Assembly: GCA_035512595.1 (NCBI GenBank)
Contig: DATKDU010000189.1
Span: 1 to 37,971 of the forward strand
DNA from: DATKDU01 sp035512595
GTDB taxonomy: Bacteria; Planctomycetota; Planctomycetia; Pirellulales; Pirellulaceae
Direction of reading: 5' to 3'
DNA length: 37,971 bases
This document shows, one piece after another, positions 18,601 to 30,600 of this stretch; positions within the stretch are counted from its first letter, which is position 1; each line of letters starts with the position of its first letter. Both the position numbers and the translations under genes were made by a program. The notes below the pieces were generated by a model. The model saw only the letters and a list, made by a program, of their open reading frames with translations, ran no database searches and had not been told where the DNA came from.

Positions 18601-21600
18601 CGGGGCCAACGGGAATCTGATTGGCACCGATGCCGATGGTGTAGAAGACACTGGCGAGCGGAACATCATCTCCGGTAATCAGGCTCAGGGCGTGATGATC
18701 GTTGATGCAGGCTCGGACAACAATGTCGTCGCTGGAAATTACATCGGTACCGACGTGACCGGGACCCTCGACCGGGGTAACTCGGCCGACGGCGTGCTGA
18801 TCCAGGTTGGCGCAAAGAACAACACGATTGGCGGCGCGGTCGATGCCGCCCGCAACGTCATCAGCGGCAACAACGGCAATGGCCTGCGAATCCAAAACGC
18901 AGGCAGCGACAACAACCTCGTCGCCGGGAATTACATCGGCACGAATGCCGCCGGCACTGGGGCGATTGCCAACTCGGTTCGCGGCGTGTGGGTCCTCAAC
19001 GGCCCGAAGAACAACACGATCGGCGGCCTGACAGCCACTCCTGGAACAGGCCCGGGGAACGTGATTTCGGGCAATGCATTCCAGGTCGGCGTCGTTCTGG
19101 AAGGAACGGGAACCAATTTCAATGTCGTGGCCGGCAACATCATCGGGCTGGACAAGACGGGACAAGCGGCACTGGGGAATTCCGGGGGGATGTGGATCAA
19201 TACGTCGTCCAACACCATCGGCGGCACTGCCGCCGGAGCGAGGAACATTATCTCCGGGAATACGTCCTACGGAATCGCGCTGACGGGGAGCGGCGCCACC
19301 GGCAACGAGATTCAAGGCAACTACATCGGCGTGAATATCGACGGCACCGCTCGCGCGATTAGCGCGGCGAACGATGGATTCGAAGCGCCCAATCAGGGGA
19401 CAGGGCCCACCGCCTACACCTACAATCCGACGGGAGGAATCTGGACTTTCACCGGCGGCACTGGAGTCGCCGCCAACGGTTCAGCCTGGGGGGTGACTGC
19501 CGCGAGCAACGGCAGCAGCGACGGCACGACCAGCGCAGCCGGACAGACTGCCTTCATCCAGAACGGCAACGGCACCACGTCCGGCAGCGCCATCTCCCAG
19601 ACGCTCGCCGGATTCGGCAGCGGCACGGTCCAAGTCACGTTCTCGCTCCAAGGCCGCGCCAACTTCGGCACCAATCCGATCAAGGTGATGCTCGGCAGCC
19701 TGGACCTCGGCACTTACACGGCGCCGAGCACCAGCGTCTTTTGGACCATCTCGACGCCTCCCGTCAATGTTGCCGCCGGAACACACACCTTGCATTTCGT
19801 TGGCACCAATGGCAGCGGTGACAACGGGGCGTTCATCGACAATGTGCGAGTCTACAACGGCGTCGGCAACAATGGAGACGGGATCGTTGTCATCGCGGGC
19901 GCTCACCACAATACAATCGGCGGCTCCACGGCGGCTACACGCAACGTGATCTCAGGCAATCGCATTCACGGCGTGGAGATCCAAGGCGCCGGCAGCAATA
20001 GCAACGTCGTCGCCGGAAACTACATTGGCACCGACGCGACCGGCACGCTGGATATTGGCAACAGACTTGATGGCGTCGCCATCTGGCAGGGCGGCCGCTT
20101 CAATCGCATCGGCACCGACGGCGACGGCATCAACGACGCGGACGAAGGAAACGTAATCAGCGGCAATAACCGCTTCGGCGTCTATTTGCTCACCAGCGGC
20201 GCGGTCACTCAGACGCAGTCCAACATCGTGGCCGGGAACTACATCGGCGTCTCCGCCAGTGGTACGGCCGTGCTGAGCAATTCCAACACCGGGATCCGCA
20301 TCGAGAATTCGGCCTTCAATCGGATCGGCACCAACGGCGATGGAGTTTCGGACATTGAGGAACGCAACATCGTCTCCGGCAACTTCGGCAGTGGTGTCGA
20401 GATTCGCGGCAGTTCGTCACTGCAAAATGTTGTGGCTGGAAACTACATCGGCACGGACAGCACTGGGAACCTGGACCTTGGCAACCGCTTCCACGGCGTG
20501 GCCGTGTGGGGGCAGGCGGACGATACGCGGATTGGCACGGATGGGAGTAATGACGCGTTCAATGTCAACGAGCGGAACGTGATCTCGGGCAACGACGGCT
20601 GGGCAGGCGTCCTCGTCGCCGATGCGGGGACCGATCGGACTGTCTTCGCGGGCAACTATGTGGGACTGAACGCAGCCGGTACGGCGGCCATTGGAAACAA
20701 CGGCGTGCCCATTGCCGTGGTCAACGGAGCGGACGACACCCGCATCGGCACCGACGGCAATGGGATCGCGGATGCGGCTGAGCGCAATGTCATGTCGGGC
20801 AACTTGTGGGAAGTGCTCGTAGAAGGTGTCGGCACCGACCGGACGGTGATTGCCGGCAACTACATCGGCACGAATGCCGCAGGGGATGCTGCGATTCCGA
20901 ACAGTGCGGGGATCACCGTTCGCTGGGGACCTGCCGATACGCGCATTGGAACGGACGGTAGTAACGACCCCTTCAACGAGAGCGAGCGGAATGTCATCAG
21001 CGGCAACAGTTGGGTCGGGATCAACATTCAGACGCCTTATTGGAACGGTCAGATGCCCGCAGGCGGCGCAACGACCAATCGCACGATCGTCGCTGGCAAC
21101 TACATCGGCCTCACAGCAGACGGCTCCACTACGCTGGGCAACGGCAGCGCCGGCGTCTACGTCCACGACCAGGTGACAAACCTGCGCATCGGCAGCGACG
21201 GCAACGGGGTCGCCGATGAGGCCGAGAGGAATGTGATCGCCGGGAACAACGGCAACGGCATCCAGGTCGAAGGCTGGAGTTATACCAACAACTTGCTTGT
21301 GGCCGACCAGCTTGTCTCCGGGGCGATTCCGCGGACGACTGCTGTTTCGAGCGTGGCTCAAGCGGACTTCCGGGACACGACGTCAGGTGCAGCGGGCAAC
21401 TGGACGTTCGACCATCCGATTCCGGGTGGCGGAGGCGATTATTACATTCTCCGCGCCACGGGCACGATCCAGGTCAACACCGCCGGCAACTACAGCTTTG
21501 CCATCGGGTCCGACAACGGCGGGCGGCTGCGCATCGACGGCGTGGACGTGATCGTGGACAACTCGAACCACGCGTTTGACACGCGCTTCGGCACGCGGAA

Positions 21601-24600
21601 CCTCACAGCAGGACCGCACACTTTCGAGTGGATGGGTTTCGAGCAAACCGGCGCAGCCGGTTTCGAATTATCAGTCGCCGTCGGCAGCAGCATCACCGGT
21701 CCCGTTACCGAGGCCAACGGCTGGCGCGTTCTCGGCGCGGCCAATCCGCACGCCCAGATTGCCCTCTCGGGGAGCATTAATGCTACGGCGTACTACCCCA
21801 ATCCCGGCGATCTAAACATGTCGATCGCCGGCAACTACATCGGCACCAATGTCGATGGAACGGCGGCGTTTCCCAATGCCCACTACGGAATTGCGCTTTA
21901 CGCCCGCGCCCAAGGCGTGCAAATTGGCAATCCGGCCGCCGGCGCCGGCGACGCGCGCTACCGCAACGTCATCTCCGGCAACAACGGCGGTGGCGTGTTG
22001 CTGACGGGCGCCGGCACCTCGTTCAACGCGATCGCTGGAAATTACATCGGCACCGACCACACTGGGGCCTTCGCGGTCCCCAACGGCCTGCCCAACAGCG
22101 GACGGACCGGGATCGACATCACGGCGGGGGCCAGCTTCAACCGCATCGGAACCGACGGCGACGGCCTGGCCGACCAGGCCGAGCGGAACGTCATCTCCGG
22201 GAACCCCTGGGACGGCATCCGGATTCTGGGCGCCGGCTCGGATGGCAACGTGATCGCCGGCAACTACATCGGCACCAATGCCGCCGGCACCGCGGCTATG
22301 CCGAACGGCGCCTCGGGAGTGGCCGTCATCAATGGGCCCAAGGACACCTTGATCGGGACCGACGGCGACGGCGTCGCCGATGCCGACGAGCGCAACATCG
22401 TCTCTGGCAACCTCCTTCTGGGGCTCGTCGTCATCGGGGCGGGGACCGACCGGACCGTGATTGCCGGCAACTACGTCGGAACGAGCGCCGCCGGCGACGC
22501 GGCCGTTCCCAACGGGCTGAGCGGAGTTCAGGTCCGGGGCGGACCACACGACACCCGGATCGGCACTGACAGCGACGGAGTCGCCGACGCCGCCGAGGGC
22601 AACGTCATCTCCGGTAACAGCGAGCACGGCATTATCATTCAGACTCCCGATTTCAACGGCGCACTCCCGTCTGGCGGGCTGAAGACCGAGGGGACGGTGG
22701 TCGCTGGCAACTACATCGGCACGAATGCCGCCGGCTCCGGCGACCTCGGCAACCTGCGGGACGGCGTGCGGATCGAGGCGGGGGCCCGGAACAACACCAT
22801 CGGCGGCTCTCTGGCCGCGGCCCGCAATATCATCAGCGGCAACAACGTCCACGGTGTGGAGATCACCGGTGCAGGCACAAACAATAACGTCGTCGCCGGC
22901 AACTACGTCGGCACCAACGCGGCGGGCGACGCGGCCATCGCCAATGGGTCCTGGGGGATCATCATCATCGGCGGCGCCAAGAACAACCGCGTCGGGACGA
23001 ATGGCGACGGCGTGGCCGACGCGGGCGAGCGCAACGTCCTCTCCGGCAACACGATGAACGGGGTCATCATCCACGGTGCAGGCACCACGGACAATGTCGT
23101 CGCCGGGAATTACATCGGTACCGACGCCACCGGCACCTTCGCCGTCCCCAACGGCTTTGCTGGCGTTTGCATCTTCGGAGGCGCCTCCAACAACCGGATC
23201 GGCACCGACGGCAATGGCATCGCTGACGCTGCTGAACGGAACATCATCAGCGGGAACTCCGTGGGTCTGCTGATTTTCGACGCAAGCAGCAATGTCGTTG
23301 CAGGCAACTACATCGGCACCGATGTCTCCGGCACGGTCGCCATCGGCAATGGCGGCGGCTTTGAGGGAATCTCGCTCGTCGGCAACTCCCAGTTCAACCG
23401 CATCGGCAGCGATGCGAACGGGATTGGCGATGACGCCGAGCGAAATGTCATCTCCGGGAATTCGCTCGCCGGCATTACTCTGGCCCGCACGGACGATTTG
23501 CTCTTTCCCCCCAGCGGCACCGCGACGGTCGGCAACATGATTGCCGGCAACTACATCGGCACCGACGCGAGCGGTCTGGTGGCGATGCCCAATGGGAACG
23601 GCATTTTGATCCTTTCACCGGCGACGGCTAACACCATTGGCGGCACGACGCCCGCCGCACGCAATGTGATCTCCGGCAATAGCGGCGGCGGCGTGGAAAT
23701 CACCGGCAGCGGGACCCGCGGCAACAGCGTGCTGGGGAATTACATCGGCGTGGACGCAAGTGGCAGTGTTTTGGGGAATGACGGAGACGGCGTGCGAATT
23801 GCCGGCGGTGCGACGGGGAACAATATTGGCTTCGCGGATGCGCTCTTAGTCGCCAGCGGTGACGGCGACCGCGTGCTCCGTTATGACACCGCCACGGACA
23901 AGTTGCTCGACACCTTCGTCCCCGCCGGCAGCGGGGGACTGGACGGTCCTTCTTTCGGAATGGCGATCGGCCCCGATGGGCTGTTGTACGTCTCCGGCGG
24001 GAACTCGGACAACGTAGTTCGCTTCGACTCGGTGACGGGAGCGCTCGTTGATGTGTTCGTCCCCTCGGGCTTTGGCGGACTTGACGGAGCGAACGGCCTG
24101 GCTTTCACCGCCGACGGCGACTTGCTGGTCGTCAGCGGCAATACCGGCCAGGTCCTGCGTTACGACGGCACCACGGGCGCCTTTGAAGGCGTCTTCATCA
24201 GCGGACCGGCGGATGGATTGCCGTCGGAGCTGACTTTCGGTCCCGATGGGAACCTGTATCTCGGTTGGTTCGAAGGACGCCTTGCGAAGTACGACGGCGT
24301 AACCGGCGCTCTGCTGGATGATTCCTTTGTCGATGTCGGCGCGCGAGGTATGGGCCCCCATTTCGCGCCGGACGGCAAACTGTACGTCGCCACTTACTTC
24401 GGCCAGTTTGTCGCCGAATATGACGCTACTACAGGCGCATTCATTCGAACCGTTGTCTCGGGCGACCCGAACTTGTGGCCCTCGGGCATTGCCGTGGACG
24501 ACCAGGGAACGCTCTACGTCAGCAACTGGAACTTCGGCCGCGTCCACAAGTACGATCTGGCAACTTCGGCGCTACTGTCGGTCATCGAGACGGGCATCGG

Positions 24601-27600
24601 CCGCGTCAATGATCTTTTGCTCGTCCCCGCGTATACGGGCAACGTCATCAGCGGCAACCGCGGCACCGGCGTCCACATCACCGGCAGCGGAACCAGCGGG
24701 AACACCGTCGCCGGAAACTTGATCGGCACCAACGTAAGCGGCACGCTCGCTCTGGGCAACGCGTCGCAAGGCGTGCTCATCGAAAACGGCGCTTCGGCCA
24801 ACACCATCGGCGGCTCGACCCCCGGAGCGCGCAACGTCATCAGCGGCAATGACGGCGGGGCGAACCTCGCCGTCCTGGGCGCCGTAACCCCCGCGATGAA
24901 CAACATCATCCGCGGCAATACGGTCGGACTCAATGCCGCCGGCGCTGCACCGCTGGGGAGCGCGGCGATTGGAATTCAGCTCGATCATGCGCCGGGCACG
25001 TTGTTGGGGGGCGCGGCGAGCGTCCCCGGTGCTGGCGCTGGAAATGTCATCTGGGGCTCCCAGATCGGAATCTCGATTACAGGCGCATCGGACAGTGTGA
25101 TCGTGCAAGGGAGTGTGGTGGGCCTCGATGCCGCCGGCATTTCCGACCTCGGCCAGATGCTCGTGGGGATTCACGTCGAGGCCAATAGCGCCTTGATCGG
25201 CGGCAGCGCCGCTGGCGAGCGCAATCTCCTCTCCGGCGCTGATCGAGCCAATCTGCAAATCGTGGGAAGCAGCGGCACAATCGTCTTCGGCAATGTGATC
25301 GGCGCCAACCGGGCGGGCAACTCCGTCCCCGCGAACTATTCCGTGGGCGTCGATCGGGGCGTGGGTGTCTGGGTTCAGAGCGCCGCGCACGATGTCTTCA
25401 TCGGCGGACCACTTCCTGGACAGGGAAATTTCATCGGCGCCAATGCCGGCAGCGGCCTGGAGATTTCCAAAGGCAATCCTCTAGCTGCCGCTCCGTTCGC
25501 GATCACGGTGCAGGGGAACCAGATTGGGATTGCAGACGGACTGTCGGCGCTGCCCAACGGCGGCTCCGGCGTGCTGGTGGAAGCTTCTCCAAACATCACC
25601 ATCGGCGGCATGGCCGTGGGCGAAGCCAATACGATTGGCTTCAACGTGGGCGCTGGTTTGCGGCTACTGGACGCGATTGCCGCCGGCAACAAGATCCGCG
25701 GGAATGTCTTGCGGGGCAATCTGGGGGGGTCCGTGGATCTCGGCACGCTGGGTCCTACTCCCAACGACCCAGGTGACACCGATCAACTCCTGAATTTCCC
25801 GGTGATTGCCGGGGCGAACATCATCGACAGCGACCTCGTGCTCGAAGGTTTTGCGCGGCCCGGAGTGACCATCGACTTTTACGTTTCCAGCCCCTCGTTT
25901 GGCGACTGGCTGGGCTTTGGCCAAGGGGAGCAGTTCGTCGTGTCGCTCACCGAAGGCTCCTCCGCGGATCTGGATGCAACCACGGGAGCCTATAGCGATC
26001 CCAAGCTGGGAAGCGACTCGGCCAACCGTTTCCGCTTCCTGGTGCCGCTGGCGTCGCTGCCGCCGGGAGTGCAGACGGGCTCGCTGCTGACGGCAGTGGC
26101 CATTGGCTCGACGTCAGAGTTCGGCAACCTGGCCAGCGTCGGCGTGGCGGCGGCCAATGGAGTACCGGAGATTTTCCTCGGCGACGAGCAAGTCATCGCG
26201 CTGACGCAGGGAACGGCGCTGGAATTGGACGGTCACTTCGTCGATCCGGATTCTTCTTCATGGACGGCGTTGGTGGATTATGGCGATGGCAGCGCCCCGC
26301 AGACGCTGTCCTTCACGGCATCACAAGAGTTGGAAGAATCTCCTCATCCGGATCAGTATCCCGACGGCGTCCTCCGCTATAACTTCCGCCTGGAACACAC
26401 GTACGATGTGGCCAGCGACGTGCCCTACCTGGTGACGGTGACGGTCATCGACAACGGGCAATTGGTGGGCACCGAGACGATCAGCGTGAAAGTGAACAAC
26501 CAGGCCCCGCAGGTGGCTTTCAATGCCTTCACCGTCACCAGCCCAGTCCTGGAAGGCCAGTTGGTGACGCTCACCGGCTCGTACACCGACGCCGGCCTGT
26601 CGGACACCCACACCGTTGTCGTGGACTGGGGGGACGGCAGCGGTCAACACCCGGTGCCCGCTGCGGATGTCGATCCGGTCACGCGAACGTTCGTCACGCA
26701 TTACACGTACACGGACGACAACCCGAGCAACTCGGCGCTTGATCAGTATCGCATTCAAGTGTTTGTCATGGACGATAGCGGCGCCGTGACCTCGACGCCA
26801 ATCGGCCTGTTCCTCGAAGAAGTGCAGAATGTTCGTCCCAGCGTGCTGGTCGTCGATGTCTCCAGTTCGTCGATCGTCGAAGGGGACGCCGTAACGCTTA
26901 CGGGGGGCTTCTTCGATCCGGGCATCTTTGATTCCCACACCGTCACGATCGATTGGGGAGACGGGACGCCGCCGCTCGTGTTGACGCTCCCCCCCAGCGG
27001 CGCCTCCAACGTCTCGCTGCCCCAGGTAATGCACATATACGCCGACAACCCGGCCACGGGGGCCGATGAATTCACGATCACGGTGCAGGTGGCCGACGAC
27101 GACGAGCCGCTCTCGCCGATAACGGCAACGCAGGTGATCACCGTCAGCAACGTGCCGCCGCAGAATGTCCTCGTTACAACGGCGCAAGCCACGATTGCTG
27201 AAAACGGCATCGCGAGCATTAACATTTCGTTCGACGACCCCGGCCTGCTCGATGCCCATCGCGTTCGCATCGACTGGGGGGACGGCAGCGATAACGAGGT
27301 TTACGATCTGCCCCCCGCAGTGACCACCCTGACGAACCTTTCCCACCAATACAAAGACAATCCACCCGGCGGCGGGGCGTACACAATTCATGTTTACGTC
27401 GCCGACGACGACACGCTGACCAGCCCGGTGCTCGCGACTGCGGAATTGCAAGTCGCGAACCTGCCGCCGACGGCCGGGCCGGTGTCCATTGCCAGGCCGA
27501 CCGTCATCAGTGAAGGGGACGAGGTCACGATCAGCGGATCTTTTGACGATGCCGGCGTGACCGATCGGCACTCGGTGCTCGTGGACTGGGGAGACGGCTC

Positions 27601-30600
27601 ATCACCCACGCTGGCCCTCGTGGACAACACCGCGCGGACGTATGTGGCGACCCATCGGTTCGTCGACGACCCGGACAACCTCCTGGATGAGGTGACAATC
27701 GTGGTGACCATCCGCGATGCCGACGGCGGCGAAACCACTGAAACTGCTACGCTCACGGTGCGCAACGTCGCGCCGTCGGTGCAAATCCTACCGGGCGAAG
27801 GGAGCGACGCGGAATTTGTCAACGTCGTGGGCCTGGCGAGCGATCCGGGAATTGCCGACGTGCTCAGCTACGACTGGACGGTCGATTCCACGAGCGGCAT
27901 TCCCGAAATCGTGGACGACGGCGATGACGATCCCGCCACGCTTCGCTTTCGCCGCACCAGCCCCAGCGCCACTTACGGCATCACGCTCGTGGTCAGCGAT
28001 GATGACGGCGGCGAAACCACCTTTATCGTGGCCCTCATGCTGGGCACCGAGGAAGCGGACAATCTGCTCATTACCGATACGTCGTTTCCGGACGGCACGA
28101 GCAGCAGCCTGCCGGCGACGAACAACCTGCTCGTGCTCGGCCTGGGAGGAGACGACGTCATCGACGCCACGGCGGTCAGTGCGGGATACAACGTCATCCT
28201 CAGCGGCGGCGATGGGGATGATCAGCTCTTCGGCGGCAGCGGAGACGACATCATCTTCCTCGCCAGTGGCAACGACAGCGCCAATGCAATCGACAATGAC
28301 CTGGGCATTGTCCCGAACGTTGCCGGCACCGACCGCTACTACCTTCTTCCCAACAGTATCCTTTCGGTTTTCGACGACAGCCCCGACGCCAACGCGCTGG
28401 ACTTTACTTTTGCATCCTTCGGCGTCACTTTCGATTTGAGCCTGACCGATTTTGGCGACACGCAGGAGGTGGCGGCAGGAGGACACCTGGTCACTGCGCT
28501 GGGCAACTTCACGGAGCTCGTCGGCACGCCTTTCAATGACTTCCTTACCGGCGACTCCAGCAGCGACATCTTTGCCGGCGGCGGCAACGATGAGTTGCGG
28601 CTTCCCATGATGGGGGGCTTTGATGTCTTTTTCAGCGGCGGAAGCGGCGACGACCGATTGTGGATCGACTCGGTATCGGGGTCGGTGTTCGACGTGACCT
28701 TTGTCGGCGATGACGGAGCCGATCGCTTCGTGATCGACACGACGATCGGCGGTTTGACGAGATTCGACGGCGGCCTGGGGGACGACCGGCTGGAAAACCT
28801 GGCCCTGGGGAGCCTCGAAAGGTTGACCATTCTGGGGGACGACGGGGCGGATTGGTTTGTGAACGCAGGGGTCGTGACCGGTGAGACGATTTTCCTGGGG
28901 GGTTCGGGCGACGATGTGATCCGCAATTTCAGCGGAGCGCTGCTGGGTAATGTCGTGTTCCACGGCGACGACGGTGCGGACCTTTTTGAAAATGACGGCG
29001 TGGTTGGGGATGTGACGCTGGCCGGCGGACTCGACGACGACGGGCTGATCAACCAGTCCGATGGTTCGATCGGAGAGATTGATTTTGCCGGCGACGACGG
29101 CGCAGACTGGCTGCGCAACGAGGGCCGCGTGCTGGGACTGGTGGCCTTTCGCGGCGGCGCCGGCGATGACGCACTCTACAACTTCAACCGCGATTTCTGG
29201 TTGACCGTGGCCTTCCGCGGCGACGATGGCGCGGACCTCTTCCTGAATGGCGGCCTGGTGAACGGCGTCGATTTGGCCCCGACGTTCGACGGGGGATCCG
29301 GAGACGACACTTTGATCAACCTGGCCGGCGGCGAGCTCCACGACATTGTCTTTGAAGGGGACGACGGCGCAGACCTTTTCCAGAACGAAGGTCTGGTCGT
29401 CGGCGTCGATTTGGCGCCGACGTTTTTCGGCGGCGCCGGGGATGACGTGCTCGTAAATCTGGCGGGGGGCGAGTTGAGAGACGTTTTCTTCAGCGGCGAC
29501 GACGGCGCGGACCTGTTCCAGAACGCCGGGACGGTGACCGACATCGATCTGGCGCCGTCCGTCTTTGACGGCGGATCGGGAGACGACACGCTCATCAACC
29601 TGGCCGGCGGCGAGCTTGACAACATCATCTTCGAAGGGGACGACGGCGCGGACCGGTTCCTGAACGCTGGCCTGGTAACAGGCGTCAAACTGGCGCCGAC
29701 GTTTCTCGGCGGTGCGGGGGACGACGCACTCGTGAACCTTGCCGGCGGCGAGTTGGTGGACGTCTCTTTCGACGGCGACGATGGGGCCGACCTCTTCCAG
29801 AACGAGGGCCTGGTATCGGACATCGATCTGGCGCCGTCCGTTTTTGACGGCGGTGCTGGAGACGACACGCTCGTCAACCTGGCCGGGGGCGAGATCGAAG
29901 GCCTCGTCTTCGAAGGGGATGACGGCGCGGACCTGTTCTTGAACAGCGGCCTGGTAACCGGCGTCGATCTGGCCCCGACCTTCGACGGCGGCGCGGGAGA
30001 CGACGCTTTGGTCAACCTTGCCGGCGGCGAGTTGGCGGACGTCTCTTTCGACGGCGACGATGGGGCCGACCTTTTCCAGAACGCCGGCACCGTGTCGGAT
30101 ATCGATCTGGCGCCCGCCGTCTATGATGGCGGCGATGGGGATGATGCACTTGTCAACCTGGCCGGGGGCGAGCTCGAGGGCATCGTCTTCGAAGGGGACG
30201 ACGGCGCAGACCTGTTCCTGAATTTCGGAGACAACCTGGAGGAAATCGTATTCGCCGGGGGCCTCGGCGACGACGTGCTGCAGAATTCCGGCGACAACAT
30301 CGGCGAGATCGACTTCGCGGGGGACGACGGCGCAGACGTTCTCATCAATACGGGGAGCATTGCCGGCGCCATCCGCTTCCGCGGCGGTTTGGGCAACGAC
30401 ACGTTCACCAATTACGGACAGATCGCGGTCAGCGTGGATTTTTTCGGGGACGAAGGAGTTGACATCTTTCGCAACTATGGCGCTGCCTCGTTGGCCGGCG
30501 CGACGCTCTTCTTCGATGGCGGCAGCGGGGACGACGCCTTTCAGAACAACGGCGGCGGCTACGCCTTGGTCCGCTTCCATGGGGGGCTGGGAATGGACGT

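Larger units (their letters stand above)
10060..25740 (+). repeat. Array of about 54 beta-helix repeat units
   Basis: Each unit is about 60-70 residues. It follows the pattern NVVAGNYIGTNAAGTAALGN, then GVxI, NTIGGTTxAARNVISGN and GxxI. These are successive rungs of a right-handed parallel beta-helix of the kind seen in pectate-lyase-like and adhesin proteins. DNA copies are diverged but keep cores such as AACTACATCGGCAC. Units near 20100-23450 mostly carry a different loop (IGTDGDGVADADERN type). The array ends with a conserved NDPGDTDQLLNFPV segment. Confidence 0.9.

Noticed and set aside
10060..25740. Regularly spaced DNA repeats that could suggest CRISPR
   Set aside because: Units are about 180-220 bases, diverged, in frame and translated into beta-helix repeats; there are no short direct repeats with unique spacers.
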